Shown piece after piece: positions 6,588 to 15,097 of a stretch of DNA of 19,383 bases (within the stretch, counting starts at the first letter, position 1; every line of letters starts with the position of its first letter). A model generated the notes under the pieces. That model was given only the letters and a program-made list of their open reading frames with translations, did no database searches and was not told where the DNA came from. This DNA is from Armatimonadota bacterium (GTDB taxonomy: Bacteria; Sysuimicrobiota; Sysuimicrobiia; Sysuimicrobiales; VGFF01), in the NCBI GenBank assembly GCA_016868955.1, contig VGFF01000030.1, positions 1-19,383 on the forward strand, written 5' to 3'. The translations under genes and the position numbers were made by a program.

Positions 6588-7546
6588 CGCTTACGGCCTT
6601 CGGCCCCGGCGGCGCACGACCGGCTTCGTTGTCCGAGGTTTCCGACCTGCTGCGCGGCGAAGCTGGTCAGTGGATCTGGGTCGACATCACCGACCCAACG
6701 GACGAGGACGTGCGCCTGCTCGAGCAGCAGTTCCGCTTCCATCCCTTGGCGATCGAGGACACGCGCAATCAGCATCAACGCCCGACGATCGCCGACTACG
6801 GCGACCATCTCTTCCTCATCGTCAATCCTGTCGGGCGATCCGGCGAGGGCGTGGCGTTTCGCGAGCTCGACATCTTCCTCGGCGCGAACCGATTGGTGAC
6901 CGTGCACCTCGGGCCTGAGCCGATCATTGCCGCGGCGCGGCAGCGGATCGGCCAGACGAGCGGCGCGAATGTCCCGACACCGGGCTATGTCCTCTATGCG
7001 TTGGTCGACGCGATCGTCGACGGGTACTTCCCGGTTCTCGACGAGATCGGCGACCAAGCCGACACGCTCGAAGACGCCGTGCTCGCATCGCCGAACCAGA
7101 CCCAGCTCGCGGAGCTGTTTCAGATGAAGCGCGACCTCATTGCGCTGCGCAAGGTGATCGCGCCGCAGCGCGACATGTTCAACGTGCTGCTGCGGCGCGA
7201 TCACTCGCACATCGACAACACGACGCTGCAGTACTACCTGCGCGACGTCTACGACCACTTGTTGCGCGCCACGGACCTCGTCGATACGATGCGCGATCTG
7301 CTCTCGAACACGGTGGAGTTGTACTTATCGGCGGCGTCTTACCGGCTCAACCAAGTCGTCAACCGGCTGACGGCGCTGACGATCATCATCGGTGTCCTCG
7401 CCGTGATCACCGGGTTCTTCGGCATGAATCTGCCGCTGCCGTGGCCGGCGCGCGACGCGTCAACGGCGACGCTGCCGGTGCTGGCCGTCATGCTCGCGTC
7501 CGTCCTCGGATTGCTCGCGTTGTTCCGTCGAGCGGGCTGGTTGTGA
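6581..7546 (+). CDS. corA: CorA-family magnesium/divalent cation transporter
   Basis: A 321-residue CorA-type channel (ATG 6581). A large cytoplasmic N-terminal domain (QWIWVDITDPTDEDVRLLEQ, FHPLAIEDTRNQHQRP) is followed by a long helix (YPVLDEIGDQ-like region, KRDLIALRKVIAPQRD, LYLSAASYRLNQVVNRLTAL). Two membrane helices lie at the C-terminus, the first ending in the diagnostic selectivity motif GMN (GFFGMNLP). It transports Mg2+ or Co2+/Ni2+ across the inner membrane as a pentamer. An in-frame ATG at 6557 could add 8 residues. It overlaps the preceding gene by 7 bases, and its TGA overlaps the GTG of queG. Confidence 0.93.
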   Translation: MLTLTAFGPGGARPASLSEVSDLLRGEAGQWIWVDITDPTDEDVRLLEQQFRFHPLAIEDTRNQHQRPTIADYGDHLFLIVNPVGRSGEGVAFRELDIFLGANRLVTVHLGPEPIIAAARQRIGQTSGANVPTPGYVLYALVDAIVDGYFPVLDEIGDQADTLEDAVLASPNQTQLAELFQMKRDLIALRKVIAPQRDMFNVLLRRDHSHIDNTTLQYYLRDVYDHLLRATDLVDTMRDLLSNTVELYLSAASYRLNQVVNRLTALTIIIGVLAVITGFFGMNLPLPWPARDASTATLPVLAVMLASVLGLLALFRRAGWL

Positions 7547-8658
7547 TCACCGCCGCCGCGGTCAAGCGACGCGCCCTCGAGATCGGCTTCGATCTCGTCG
7601 GCGTTACGTCGGCCGAGCGGCTCGAACCGCACGGCGAGCGCCTTCGCGGTTGGCTGGACGACGAGCGTCACGGGACTATGGACTACGTCGCCCGGCGCGC
7701 CGCGTGGTCCGACGAACCGGAGACGGTCGCGCACGGCGCGCGATCGGTCGTCGCGGTCGCGCTCGCCTACCGTTGGCCGGCCGAAGACGAACCGGCGGAC
7801 GGTCCGCGCGGCCGCGTCTCGTCGTACGCATGGGGGGAGGACTACCACCGCGTCATGGAGCGAAAGCTGCGCGCCCTTGCGGAGGTCTTGACCACCGGCG
7901 GTGCTCAAGTCGCGCGCTACTACGCCGACACCGGCCCGTTGCTCGACCGCGCCGTCGCGCACCGCGCGGGCCTTGGTTGGTTCGGCAAGAACACGCTGCT
8001 TATCACCCGCGCTGGGCATGGCTCCTACGTTTTCCTCGGCGAGATCCTCACGGACCTCGCGCTCGAGCCGGACGCGCCGGGGCGCGGCGATTGCGGCGCC
8101 TGCCGGATCTGTGTCGACCAGTGCCCGACCGGCGCGATCGTCGCGCCCTACGTCGTCGACGCGCGACGCTGCATCTCGTACCTCACGATCGAGCATCGAG
8201 GCTGGATTCCGCGTGCGCTGCGCCCGGCGATCGGCGACTGGATCTTCGGTTGCGACGTCTGCCAGGACGTCTGCCCGCACAACACGTTGATCCGAACGGG
8301 CGTCCATGAGGAGTTCGCGCCGCGGCGGGGCGTCCCGTTCCCGAAATTGATCCAGTTGCTGTCGATCGACGAGCGCGCGTATCAGGAGCGATTCCGCCAC
8401 AGCGCGATCAAGCGGGCGAAGCGCCAAGGCCTCCGCCGCAACGTGGCAGTCGCGTTGGGCAACGCCGGGGACGAGCGCGCCGTGCCGGCGCTCACTGAGG
8501 CCCTGGCGGACGACGAACGCTTCGTGCGCGGGCATGCCGCCTGGGCGCTCGGCCGCATCGGCGGAGAGGCAGCGACCGCCGCGCTGCGCCAAGCCGCCAC
8601 CACCGAGTGGGACGCGGAGGTTCGCGCCGAGATCACCGCCGCGCTCGCCGAATCTTGA
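7543..8658 (+). CDS. queG: Epoxyqueuosine reductase QueG
   Basis: A 371-residue cobalamin- and Fe-S-dependent enzyme that reduces epoxyqueuosine in tRNA to queuosine. Seen in sequence: the N-terminal KRRALEIGFDLVGVTSAERL, the catalytic-loop region YYADTGPLLDRAVAHRAGLG with WFGKN, and two [4Fe-4S] cysteine sets (CGACRICVDQCPTGAI and CDVCQDVCPHN). The C-terminal about 80 residues hold HEAT-like repeats (NVAVALGNAGDERAVPALTE, GHAAWALGRIGGEAATAAL), as in the longer QueG versions. The start GTG 7543 overlaps the upstream stop as GTGA; earlier codons in frame would lie inside the transporter gene. Translational coupling with both neighbours is likely. Confidence 0.95.
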   Translation: MITAAAVKRRALEIGFDLVGVTSAERLEPHGERLRGWLDDERHGTMDYVARRAAWSDEPETVAHGARSVVAVALAYRWPAEDEPADGPRGRVSSYAWGEDYHRVMERKLRALAEVLTTGGAQVARYYADTGPLLDRAVAHRAGLGWFGKNTLLITRAGHGSYVFLGEILTDLALEPDAPGRGDCGACRICVDQCPTGAIVAPYVVDARRCISYLTIEHRGWIPRALRPAIGDWIFGCDVCQDVCPHNTLIRTGVHEEFAPRRGVPFPKLIQLLSIDERAYQERFRHSAIKRAKRQGLRRNVAVALGNAGDERAVPALTEALADDERFVRGHAAWALGRIGGEAATAALRQAATTEWDAEVRAEITAALAES

Positions 8659-9821
8659 TCTGGGTTTGGCTGTTGGACGCGGCGGCGGTCACCGGCGTCG
8701 CTTTTTGCGCTTACGCCGCCTGGGCGTACCGCGGCGCCTACCTTCCGCGCTTCCTCGACGATCAGCCGATCGACGCCTCGCTTCGTCCCGTCACGATCGT
8801 CGTGCCGGCCCGCGACGAAGCGGAGAATATCGGCGCCGCCATCGCGTCGCTGCTCCAGCAAGAGGCCGTGGACGTGCGCGTCGTCGCCGTGAACGACCGT
8901 TCCACGGATGCGACCGGCGCGATCCTCGATGCGTGCGCGCTGCGCGATCCGCGATTGCGCGTCGTTCACGTGCGCGAGCTGCCGCCGGGCTGGCTCGGAA
9001 AGGTGCACGCGATGCACGTCGGATTGTCGGAAGCCCGGACCGAGTGGGTGCTTTTCACCGACGGCGACGTGACGTTCGAAGCGCGCGCCCTCGCGCGCGC
9101 GGTTTCCCACGTTGAGCGCTGCCGGGCCGATCATTTGGCGGTGTTGCCGCGGTTGGACCTCCACGGTTTCGGGGAGCGAGCGGTCATCGCCGTCTTCGCG
9201 CTGCTCTTCGGTGTTCGCCAGGAGATCGGCGGCGTCGAAGATCCAAAGTCGAACGGACACGTCGGCGTGGGGGCGTTCAATCTCGTTCGGCGGTCGGCCT
9301 GGGTCGACGCGGGCGGATTTGCCCCGCTGCGCCTGGAAATCGCCGACGACGTCGAGCTCGGCCGCCGGATCAAGCGGCGCGGCTACCGGCAGACCATTTC
9401 GTACGCGCGGGAGGCGGTCCGCGTCCGCTGGCAGGTCGGCGTCGGCGGCTTCGTCGCCGGATTGACGAAGAACGCGTTCGCGGCCCTGGGATTTCGCGTC
9501 GGCGCCACGCTCGCAGCGGCGGCGCTGATCGTTCTCTTCAACACGCTGGCGCCGCTCGCGGTGTTCTCGCCGACGGGTTGGGCTCGGATCGCCGGGCTCG
9601 CGGTCTGGCTATTCTTCGCAGCGACGTACATACTGCAGCGGCGCGTGACGGGCACGCCGCCTTGGTTGGCGCTCTTGCACCCGATTGCCGCGCTCGCCAT
9701 CCCCGTGGTCTTGCTGCGGTCGATGGCCGTCACGCTGCGGGACGGGGGCGTGCGCTGGCGGGACACCTTCTACCCGCTCGACGTGCTGAAGGCGGCGCAG
9801 CGGGTCTCCGATCAGCCGTAG
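8655..9821 (+). CDS. Membrane-anchored family 2 glycosyltransferase
   Basis: A 388-residue GT2 enzyme. One N-terminal membrane helix is followed by the GT-A fold: VTIVVPARDEAENIGAAIAS, VVAVNDRSTDATGAIL, then WLGKVHAMHVGL and the metal-binding FTDGDVTF. The acceptor side shows ADDVELGRRIKRRGYR (an ED-type acidic motif) and a QVGVGGF segment in place of the usual QxxRW. Three or four hydrophobic helices close the protein. The pattern resembles hopanoid- or carotenoid-associated transferases (HpnB/CrtQ-like), but the substrate is not inferable. The start TTG 8655 overlaps the queG stop as TTGA. The 3' end overlaps the convergent metallopeptidase gene by 10 bases. Confidence 0.88.
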   Translation: MIWVWLLDAAAVTGVAFCAYAAWAYRGAYLPRFLDDQPIDASLRPVTIVVPARDEAENIGAAIASLLQQEAVDVRVVAVNDRSTDATGAILDACALRDPRLRVVHVRELPPGWLGKVHAMHVGLSEARTEWVLFTDGDVTFEARALARAVSHVERCRADHLAVLPRLDLHGFGERAVIAVFALLFGVRQEIGGVEDPKSNGHVGVGAFNLVRRSAWVDAGGFAPLRLEIADDVELGRRIKRRGYRQTISYAREAVRVRWQVGVGGFVAGLTKNAFAALGFRVGATLAAAALIVLFNTLAPLAVFSPTGWARIAGLAVWLFFAATYILQRRVTGTPPWLALLHPIAALAIPVVLLRSMAVTLRDGGVRWRDTFYPLDVLKAAQRVSDQP

Positions 9822-10183
9822 CCCAATTCGTCGAGCCGGTCTTCATCAAAGCCGAAGTAGTGCGCGAGCTCGTGCAGGATCGTCTTGCGGATTTCCTCGC
9901 GCAGCTCTTCCTCGGTTTCGCAGGCCTCGAGCAGGGGACCCCAAAAAAGGGTAATGATGTCGGGCAAAACTGGCACGTCGTTTTCTCGGTCCGGGATCGG
10001 CGTCCCCTCGTAGAGTCCGAAGAGGAGGTCGTCGTCCTCGAGTCCGACGGACCCGAGCTGTTCGGGCGTTGGCCACTCGGCCAGTAGGAACTCGAGGTTG
10101 TCGACCGCCTGCCGTAACTCGGCGGGCACGCCGCGCAAGGTCTCTTCGATGACGGCCCGGAAGGCCGCGCGGTCATATCGCAT
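9812..10183 (-). CDS. Zincin-like metallopeptidase type-1 domain protein (DUF1025 type)
   Basis: A 123-residue acidic protein. The C-terminal HELAHYFGFDEDRLDELGYG holds the HExxH zinc-binding motif with the later acidic residues conserved in the minimal zincin (DUF1025) family. LLFGLYEGTPIPDREN and LPDIITLFWGPLLEACETEE are also typical. Its length matches the family, so it is complete. The role is unknown; proteolysis is inferred from the motif only. ATG 10183 is chosen over upstream in-frame codons because the residues before it are antisense to the aldo/keto reductase. Only 13 bases separate the two divergent start codons. Confidence 0.88.
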   Translation of the reverse strand: MRYDRAAFRAVIEETLRGVPAELRQAVDNLEFLLAEWPTPEQLGSVGLEDDDLLFGLYEGTPIPDRENDVPVLPDIITLFWGPLLEACETEEELREEIRKTILHELAHYFGFDEDRLDELGYG

Positions 10184-10196
10184 CGGGCAGGCGCCT

Positions 10197-11213
10197 ATGT
10201 CTCCTTCCTTCGAACGCGATCCCCACGACCCTGTCGATCTCGGCGCCACCGGTGTCCGCGTCCAGCCGCTCGGCGTCGGCGCTTGGGCTTGGGGCGACCG
10301 ATGGCTGTGGGGCTACGGCGTCCAGTACGACAAGGGAGACCTCCGGGGCGCGCTGCAAGCGAGCCTGAACGCCGGCGTCACGCTCGTCGACACCGCGGAG
10401 ATCTACGGCTTCGGTCGTTCCGAGCGTCTGGTCGGCGACCTTCTGGGCTCGGCGAACGGTCGCGCCGTCGTCGCCACGAAATTCCTTCCGTTCCCTTGGC
10501 GGCTTCGTCGCGCCGACCTCCTGCGCGCGCTGCGCGCGAGCCTGCGGCGCCTCGGCTTGGACCGCGTCGACCTCTACCAGATCCATTATCCGTTGCCGCT
10601 CACGGTTTTGGATCGATGGTCGGAGGCGCTCGCCGACGCCGTCGCTGCCGGCCTCGTTGGCGCGGTCGGCGTATCCAACTATTCGGCCTTGCAGACGCGC
10701 CGCGCGCACGAAGTGCTCGCCAAGCGCGGCGTTCCGCTCGCGACGAACCAGATCGAGTACAACCTCATGCAGCGAGCCGCGGAAACGAACGGCGTCTTCG
10801 AGGCGTGCCGGGAGCTGGGCGTGACGATCATCGCCTACAGTCCGCTGAAGATGGGCATGCTGACGGGGAAGTACGACGCTTGGCACCGGCCGTCGGGCTG
10901 GCATCGTCGCGGCTTCGAAGCGGCCTACTTCACGCGTTGGAACAACCTCATGGACGCCGTCCGGGACATCGGCGCGCGCGTCGGCAAGTCGCCGGCGCAG
11001 GTCGCGTTGAATTGGTGCATCGCCAAGGGGACCGTGCCCATTCCCGGCGCGAAGAACGAACGGCAAGCCGTCGACAACGCGGGCGCCCTGGGCTGGCGGC
11101 TCGCTCCTGACCACATCGCGATCCTCGACGAGGCAAACACGGCTCCCTCGGCCTCCTCTCGGGCTACAATCAGCTCAGAGGGTCGCCTTGACGAGAATCG
11201 CACGACCGCCTGA
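10197..11213 (+). CDS. Aldo/keto reductase
   Basis: A 338-residue NAD(P)H-dependent oxidoreductase with a TIM-barrel fold. The catalytic tetrad is visible: Asp and Tyr in VDTAEIYGFGRSE, Lys in VVATKFLPFPW, and His in LYQIHYPLP. Later family motifs are GAVGVSNYS, ATNQIEYNLMQR, IIAYSPLKMGMLTGKY and the cofactor-binding PIPGAKNERQAVDNAGALGW. The ATG at 10197 is the first good start after the divergent metallopeptidase ATG. The 3' end overlaps the start of the photolyase gene by 26 bases, so the two are probably co-transcribed. The physiological substrate is unknown. Confidence 0.92.
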   Translation: MSPSFERDPHDPVDLGATGVRVQPLGVGAWAWGDRWLWGYGVQYDKGDLRGALQASLNAGVTLVDTAEIYGFGRSERLVGDLLGSANGRAVVATKFLPFPWRLRRADLLRALRASLRRLGLDRVDLYQIHYPLPLTVLDRWSEALADAVAAGLVGAVGVSNYSALQTRRAHEVLAKRGVPLATNQIEYNLMQRAAETNGVFEACRELGVTIIAYSPLKMGMLTGKYDAWHRPSGWHRRGFEAAYFTRWNNLMDAVRDIGARVGKSPAQVALNWCIAKGTVPIPGAKNERQAVDNAGALGWRLAPDHIAILDEANTAPSASSRATISSEGRLDENRTTA

Positions 11214-12624
11214 CGCCTCATCCCCCGTATTGTGGTGGATCCGCCGCGATTTGCGGATCGCGGACAATCCCGCCCTCACCGCGGCGTTACGGACGGGGCG
11301 CGCCGTCATTCCCACATTCGTCCTCGATCCGCGCTTGGAACGCTCCCCGCCGACGCCGCGGCAGCGGTTCCTGATCGCCGGTCTTCGTGATCTGGACGCG
11401 GAGCTGCGCGCGCGCGGCAGTCGTCTTATCGTTCGGTATGGCGATCCCCTGCACGCCTTGGGGCGGCTTCGCTCGGAGACGGAATCGGGCGCGATCTTCG
11501 CGGAGGCCGACGTAACGCCGTTCGCCCGCGCCCGGGATCGTCTGGTCGCCTCCGCCCTGCCCGTCGCGTTTCATGGGTTTCCGACCGTGCATCCGCCAAC
11601 CGCCGTCGTGAAGCCGAATGGCGAGCCGTACCTCGTGTACTCCCCCTTTCGCGATCGCTGGCGAGCGTTGCCGCTTCCCGAGGACGAAGAGGTCACGGCA
11701 GCGCCGCGCACGCTTCCTGACGTCGCCTCGGATCTCGACTCGGTCCCGCTTTCCGCTTACGATACGCCGCCATCGTTTCCGCCCGGGGAAGCGGAAGCGC
11801 GGCGCCGCTTGGCCTCGTTCACCGACAGTGACCGCGGCCGGATCTGGCGCTATGCGCTCGATCGCGGGCGCCTGGATGTCGACGGCACCTCATCGCTGTC
11901 GCCGTACCTGCGTTTCGGCATGATCTCGGCCCGTGTGGCGGCGGTGGCGGCACGGACCGCCGCGACCGCCGCGCTCGATCAAGAAGCGCGCGAAGGCGCG
12001 AGGAAGTGGCTCCACGAGCTGATCTGGCGGGACTTCTTCGCGGCCGTGCTGCACCACTTCCCGAACGTCGCCCGGCAGGCGTTCCGCGCCGATCTGCGCG
12101 CGATCGCTTGGCGCGACGATGAGAGCGCGTTTGAGGCCTGGGCGGAGGGGCGCACCGGGTATCCCATCGTGGACGCGGCGATGCGGCAGTTGCGCCAGAT
12201 GAGCTGGATCCACAACCGGGCCCGGATGATCGTCGCGTCGTTCCTCACCAAGGACCTGTTGGTGGATTGGCGGCGCGGCGAGCGATGGTTCATGGACCAT
12301 CTGGTCGACGGCGATCCGGCCGCCAATAACGGCGGCTGGCAGTGGACCGCCGGCGTCGGTACGGACGCCGCTCCGTATTTCCGCGTGTTCCACCCCGTAC
12401 TGCAGGGAATGAAATTCGATCCGGAGGGGACCTACGTGCGGCGCTGGGTACCGGAGTTGACGCACGTGCCGGTCGAATTCATCCACGAACCTTGGAAGAT
12501 GACCGAGTCGACGCAGCGCCACGCCGGCTGCCTGATCGGCCGCGACTACCCGCATCCGATCGTGGATCATGACGACGCGCGCCGGCGCGTGCTCGCCGCC
12601 TATCAGGCCGCGCGGGCTCGGTAG
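11188..12624 (+). CDS. phrB: Deoxyribodipyrimidine photolyase (class I type)
   Basis: A 478-residue FAD-dependent light-driven DNA repair enzyme of the photolyase/cryptochrome family. The N-terminal alpha/beta antenna domain begins VLWWIRRDLRIADNPAL. The FAD-binding C-terminal domain shows SSLSPYLRFGMIS, WLHELIWRDFFAAVLHHFP, RTGYPIVDAAMRQLRQM, SWIHNRARMIVASFL and DPAANNGGWQWTAGVGTDA, with electron-transfer tryptophans, then PYFRVFHPVLQGMKFDPEG. These fit CPD photolyases; cryptochrome function cannot be excluded from sequence. TTG 11188 is the best start, with a GAGGG ribosome site; a TACAAT at 11165-11170 may add a local promoter. Confidence 0.95.
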   Translation: MTRIARPPDASSPVLWWIRRDLRIADNPALTAALRTGRAVIPTFVLDPRLERSPPTPRQRFLIAGLRDLDAELRARGSRLIVRYGDPLHALGRLRSETESGAIFAEADVTPFARARDRLVASALPVAFHGFPTVHPPTAVVKPNGEPYLVYSPFRDRWRALPLPEDEEVTAAPRTLPDVASDLDSVPLSAYDTPPSFPPGEAEARRRLASFTDSDRGRIWRYALDRGRLDVDGTSSLSPYLRFGMISARVAAVAARTAATAALDQEAREGARKWLHELIWRDFFAAVLHHFPNVARQAFRADLRAIAWRDDESAFEAWAEGRTGYPIVDAAMRQLRQMSWIHNRARMIVASFLTKDLLVDWRRGERWFMDHLVDGDPAANNGGWQWTAGVGTDAAPYFRVFHPVLQGMKFDPEGTYVRRWVPELTHVPVEFIHEPWKMTESTQRHAGCLIGRDYPHPIVDHDDARRRVLAAYQAARAR

Positions 12625-12635
12625 GCCGAACGACT

Positions 12636-12652
12636 CCGCGCCCTGGGCGCGG
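12636..12652. terminator. GC-rich hairpin between convergent genes
   Basis: CCGCGCC-CTG-GGCGCGG forms a 7-bp GC stem with a three-base loop in the 35-base gap between the convergent photolyase and hemH stops. The position suggests a bidirectional transcription terminator, but there is no U-tract on either strand. Confidence 0.45.
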
Positions 12653-12659
12653 CCCGGGT

Positions 12660-13604
12660 CTAGTGGCCGACGGCGAGCAGCTTCGAAGGCGGGCGCGCGA
12701 TCGCGGCGGTCACCTCGTCGGCGAGCGCCTGCAAGAACTCCGAATCGACGTTGAACGATGCCGTGCGGCGAAACGCGATGCCCAGCGCCGCGGCCTTCGC
12801 TTGCGCTTCCAGGTCGAGATCGAACAGCACCTCGAGGTGGTCGGCGACGAAGCCGATCGGCACCGCCAGCACTTGCCGGTAGCCGTCGGTCTGCGCCGCT
12901 TCCAACGCGTCGAGGATGTCCGGACCGAGCCACGGAAACGTCTTCGTGCCGGCGCTCTGGAAGCAGAAACGCCAGTGCGGCAGCGATAGGCGTTCGGCGA
13001 GCGCGCGCGACGTCTCCATCAGGCGCTCCGGGTAGGGATCGTTCCAGGTCAGGATCTTCTCGGGCAAGCTGTGCGCCGTGAACAAGATCAGCGTGTCGTC
13101 GGCGCCCGGCTTGGGGAGCTCGTCGAGGCGCTCGCGGATGCGCCGCTCCAAGCCGGCCAGATAGCGCGGATTCATGTGCCAAGTGCGCACGACGTGCACC
13201 GCGACGTGCGGATTCCGCTCGAAGACATCGCGACCGTAGTCGAGGTACTCGTCGATGATGCGGCGCGACTCGTGCGGCGCGAGCACCAGCGCGACGACCT
13301 TTTCGTGCCCCTCGTCGATGATCCGCTGCGCGACGTCGGCCACGTGCGGGTAGATGTGCTTGAGGCCGAGGTAGACCCGGAACTGGCCCGGCGCTTGGCG
13401 ATCGAGGGTCTCTTGCAGGCCGCGTGCTTGCCCCTCCGTGATCTCCCGCAGCGGCGAGACGCCGCCGATCTTGCCGTAGCGCTCCTTGAGATCGGCGATC
13501 TCCTCATTGGACGGCCGGCGTCCGTGCCGGATGTGCGTGTAGTACATCTCGACTTCGTCGATGTTGTGGGGCGTGCCGTAAGCCATCAACAAGACAGCGA
13601 TCAT
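12660..13604 (-). CDS. hemH: Ferrochelatase, probably coproporphyrin-type
   Basis: A 314-residue ferrochelatase that inserts Fe2+ into a porphyrin. Motifs: LLMAYGTP near the N-terminus with Tyr9, the residue position that coordinates metal in coproporphyrin ferrochelatases; KIGGVSPLREIT; LFTAHSLPEKIL with the catalytic His; FQSAGTKTFPWLGPDILD; and VPIGFVADHLEVLFDLDLEA with the catalytic Glu region. Together with the ChdC gene in the same block, the substrate is inferred to be coproporphyrin III, which would make this CpfC. The ATG overlaps the hemE TGA as ATGA, so it is translationally coupled and the last gene of the block. Confidence 0.94.
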   Translation of the reverse strand: MIAVLLMAYGTPHNIDEVEMYYTHIRHGRRPSNEEIADLKERYGKIGGVSPLREITEGQARGLQETLDRQAPGQFRVYLGLKHIYPHVADVAQRIIDEGHEKVVALVLAPHESRRIIDEYLDYGRDVFERNPHVAVHVVRTWHMNPRYLAGLERRIRERLDELPKPGADDTLILFTAHSLPEKILTWNDPYPERLMETSRALAERLSLPHWRFCFQSAGTKTFPWLGPDILDALEAAQTDGYRQVLAVPIGFVADHLEVLFDLDLEAQAKAAALGIAFRRTASFNVDSEFLQALADEVTAAIARPPSKLLAVGH

Positions 13605-14674
13605 CGCGCGCTTCGTCCTCCCCGTTCGTGAACTCGTTCGATCAAGGCCCTGACTCGATCCGGATTCGTTTCCGGCAATACGCCGTGCCCAAGATTGAAG
13701 ATGTGCCCGCCGATGTGCCGTCCTTCGTCGACGATCGCGTCCGCCGCCGCCCAGAGGTCATCTTCGGAGCCGAGGAGCAGGACGGGATCGAGGTTGCCCT
13801 GCAAGATCCTCGTTCGTGGGGCGTTTCTTCGCGTCCGGGCATCCGCGCCGGGCGCGCCGCCGTCCCCGAGGAGCGCCGCCGCCGTGCGCAGCGAGACGCG
13901 CCAGTCCACCCCGATCACCTCGACCGGGAGTGTGGCGATCGCGGCGTAGAGGTGCGCGCTGCCGGTGGAGAAGTAGATGCGCGGAACGGTATCGCCGACG
14001 CGCGTCAGCATCCGGGACAAGGCCGGGCGCACGTGAGCCTGGAAGTCGGCAGCCGAGAGCACACCCGCCCATGAATCGAATACTTGCACGGCTTGGGCGC
14101 CGGCCTCGATCTGCGCGCGCAAGTAATCCGCGAGGTTGTCGGCGAGGCGCGTCATCAAGGCCGACCACGCGGCCGGATGCGCATGCAGGAACGCGCGCGT
14201 CTTCGGATAATCGCGGGACGGCTTCCCTTCGATCAGGTAGGACGCGAACGTGAACGGTCCGCCGGTGAACCCGATCAATGGACGATCCAGCGCCGATCGC
14301 AGCGCGCGAACGGCCGTGAACGTGAATTCCAGCTTCGCCAGGTCGATCGCCGGCAGCGAGGCGAGCGCGGGCGCGTCCAGCTCCCGCGTCAGCACGGGGC
14401 CACGCCCTTCCACCAGCTCGAAATCTTCGCCCATGCCCCAAATGGGAACCAGCAAATCGGAGAACAGGATCGCCGCGTCGAGGTCGAATCGTCGCAGCGG
14501 TTGCAGTGTCACCTCGACCGCGAGCTGCGGATTGCGGATGACGTCCTTCATCGGGTGCTCGCGCCGCAGCGCGCGATACTCCGGCATATAACGGCCGGCC
14601 TGCCGCATCAGCCAGACCGGCGTCGTGTCGGTCGCCGCGCCGCGTGCCGCGCGCAAGAATCGATCCCGCATCAT
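13601..14674 (-). CDS. hemE: Uroporphyrinogen decarboxylase
   Basis: A 357-residue cytosolic enzyme converting uroporphyrinogen III to coproporphyrinogen III. The signature PVWLMRQAGRYMPEYRALR is near the N-terminus; DLDAAILFSDLLVPIWGMG carries the conserved Asp; FTGGPFTFASYLIEG, QVFDSWAGVLS, PRIYFSTGSAHL and the final FNLGHGVLPETNPDRVRALI are all typical. ATG 14674 is chosen because it forms an ATGA overlap with the stop of the CopD-like gene; a second ATG follows directly. The frame continues upstream, but there it is a shadow of the membrane-protein gene. Confidence 0.96.
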   Translation of the reverse strand: MMRDRFLRAARGAATDTTPVWLMRQAGRYMPEYRALRREHPMKDVIRNPQLAVEVTLQPLRRFDLDAAILFSDLLVPIWGMGEDFELVEGRGPVLTRELDAPALASLPAIDLAKLEFTFTAVRALRSALDRPLIGFTGGPFTFASYLIEGKPSRDYPKTRAFLHAHPAAWSALMTRLADNLADYLRAQIEAGAQAVQVFDSWAGVLSAADFQAHVRPALSRMLTRVGDTVPRIYFSTGSAHLYAAIATLPVEVIGVDWRVSLRTAAALLGDGGAPGADARTRRNAPRTRILQGNLDPVLLLGSEDDLWAAADAIVDEGRHIGGHIFNLGHGVLPETNPDRVRALIERVHERGGRSAR

Positions 14675-15072
14675 CGCGTCAACCTCCCGGCCGCATAGAC
14701 GATCGCGAGCGCGACGACGAAGTTGACGCGGGCGAGCCAGTAGGCGGCGACGACCCAAGTTCCCCGCCGCCGCGCCGCGTTTGGCGCGACCCAGAAATCG
14801 TGTAGAGCCTTCAGCGCAAGCGCGACCACCAGCAAGAGGAGCTTCACCGCGAGCCATCCCGCCGTCGCCGGCCATCCGAACGCGAGGAAGTAGCCGCCCG
14901 TGACGAGCATGACCGCCATCGCGATCCAGGAAACCGTTCGAAACGCACGGCCGGCGATGCGCAACGCCGGCAACCCGTGCTCCGGATCGCGGCGCAGCCG
15001 CGGCCCGAGCACGAAGAAGAAGATGTTGCCGCCGACCCACGTCATCGCCGCGATGACGTGCAGGAACACCAT
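14671..15072 (-). CDS. CopD/HemJ-like small integral membrane protein
   Basis: A 133-residue, four-helix membrane protein. Helix one is MVFLHVIAAMTWVGGNIFFF with His5 and a WVGG turn, as in CopD-family proteins. Helix three begins GWLAVKLLLLVVAL and leads to His91-Asp-Phe. CopD proteins are linked to copper, whereas HemJ, a haem-binding protoporphyrinogen oxidase of similar size and topology, shows a comparable early His and a W-x-x-x-K-L segment. The gene lies between UPF0306-like and hemE genes and is coupled to hemE by ATGA. ATG 15072 is the first standard start; a few more residues from a rarer codon are possible because helix one starts very early. Confidence 0.78.
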   Translation of the reverse strand: MVFLHVIAAMTWVGGNIFFFVLGPRLRRDPEHGLPALRIAGRAFRTVSWIAMAVMLVTGGYFLAFGWPATAGWLAVKLLLLVVALALKALHDFWVAPNAARRRGTWVVAAYWLARVNFVVALAIVYAAGRLTR

Positions 15073-15097
15073 GGGGCCGTACAGTGTCGCCAGGGCG

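Noticed and set aside
14674..15040. N-terminal extension of hemE
   Set aside because: The extension is a shadow of the CopD-like membrane-protein gene, and hemE families start just before the RQAGRYMPEYR motif.
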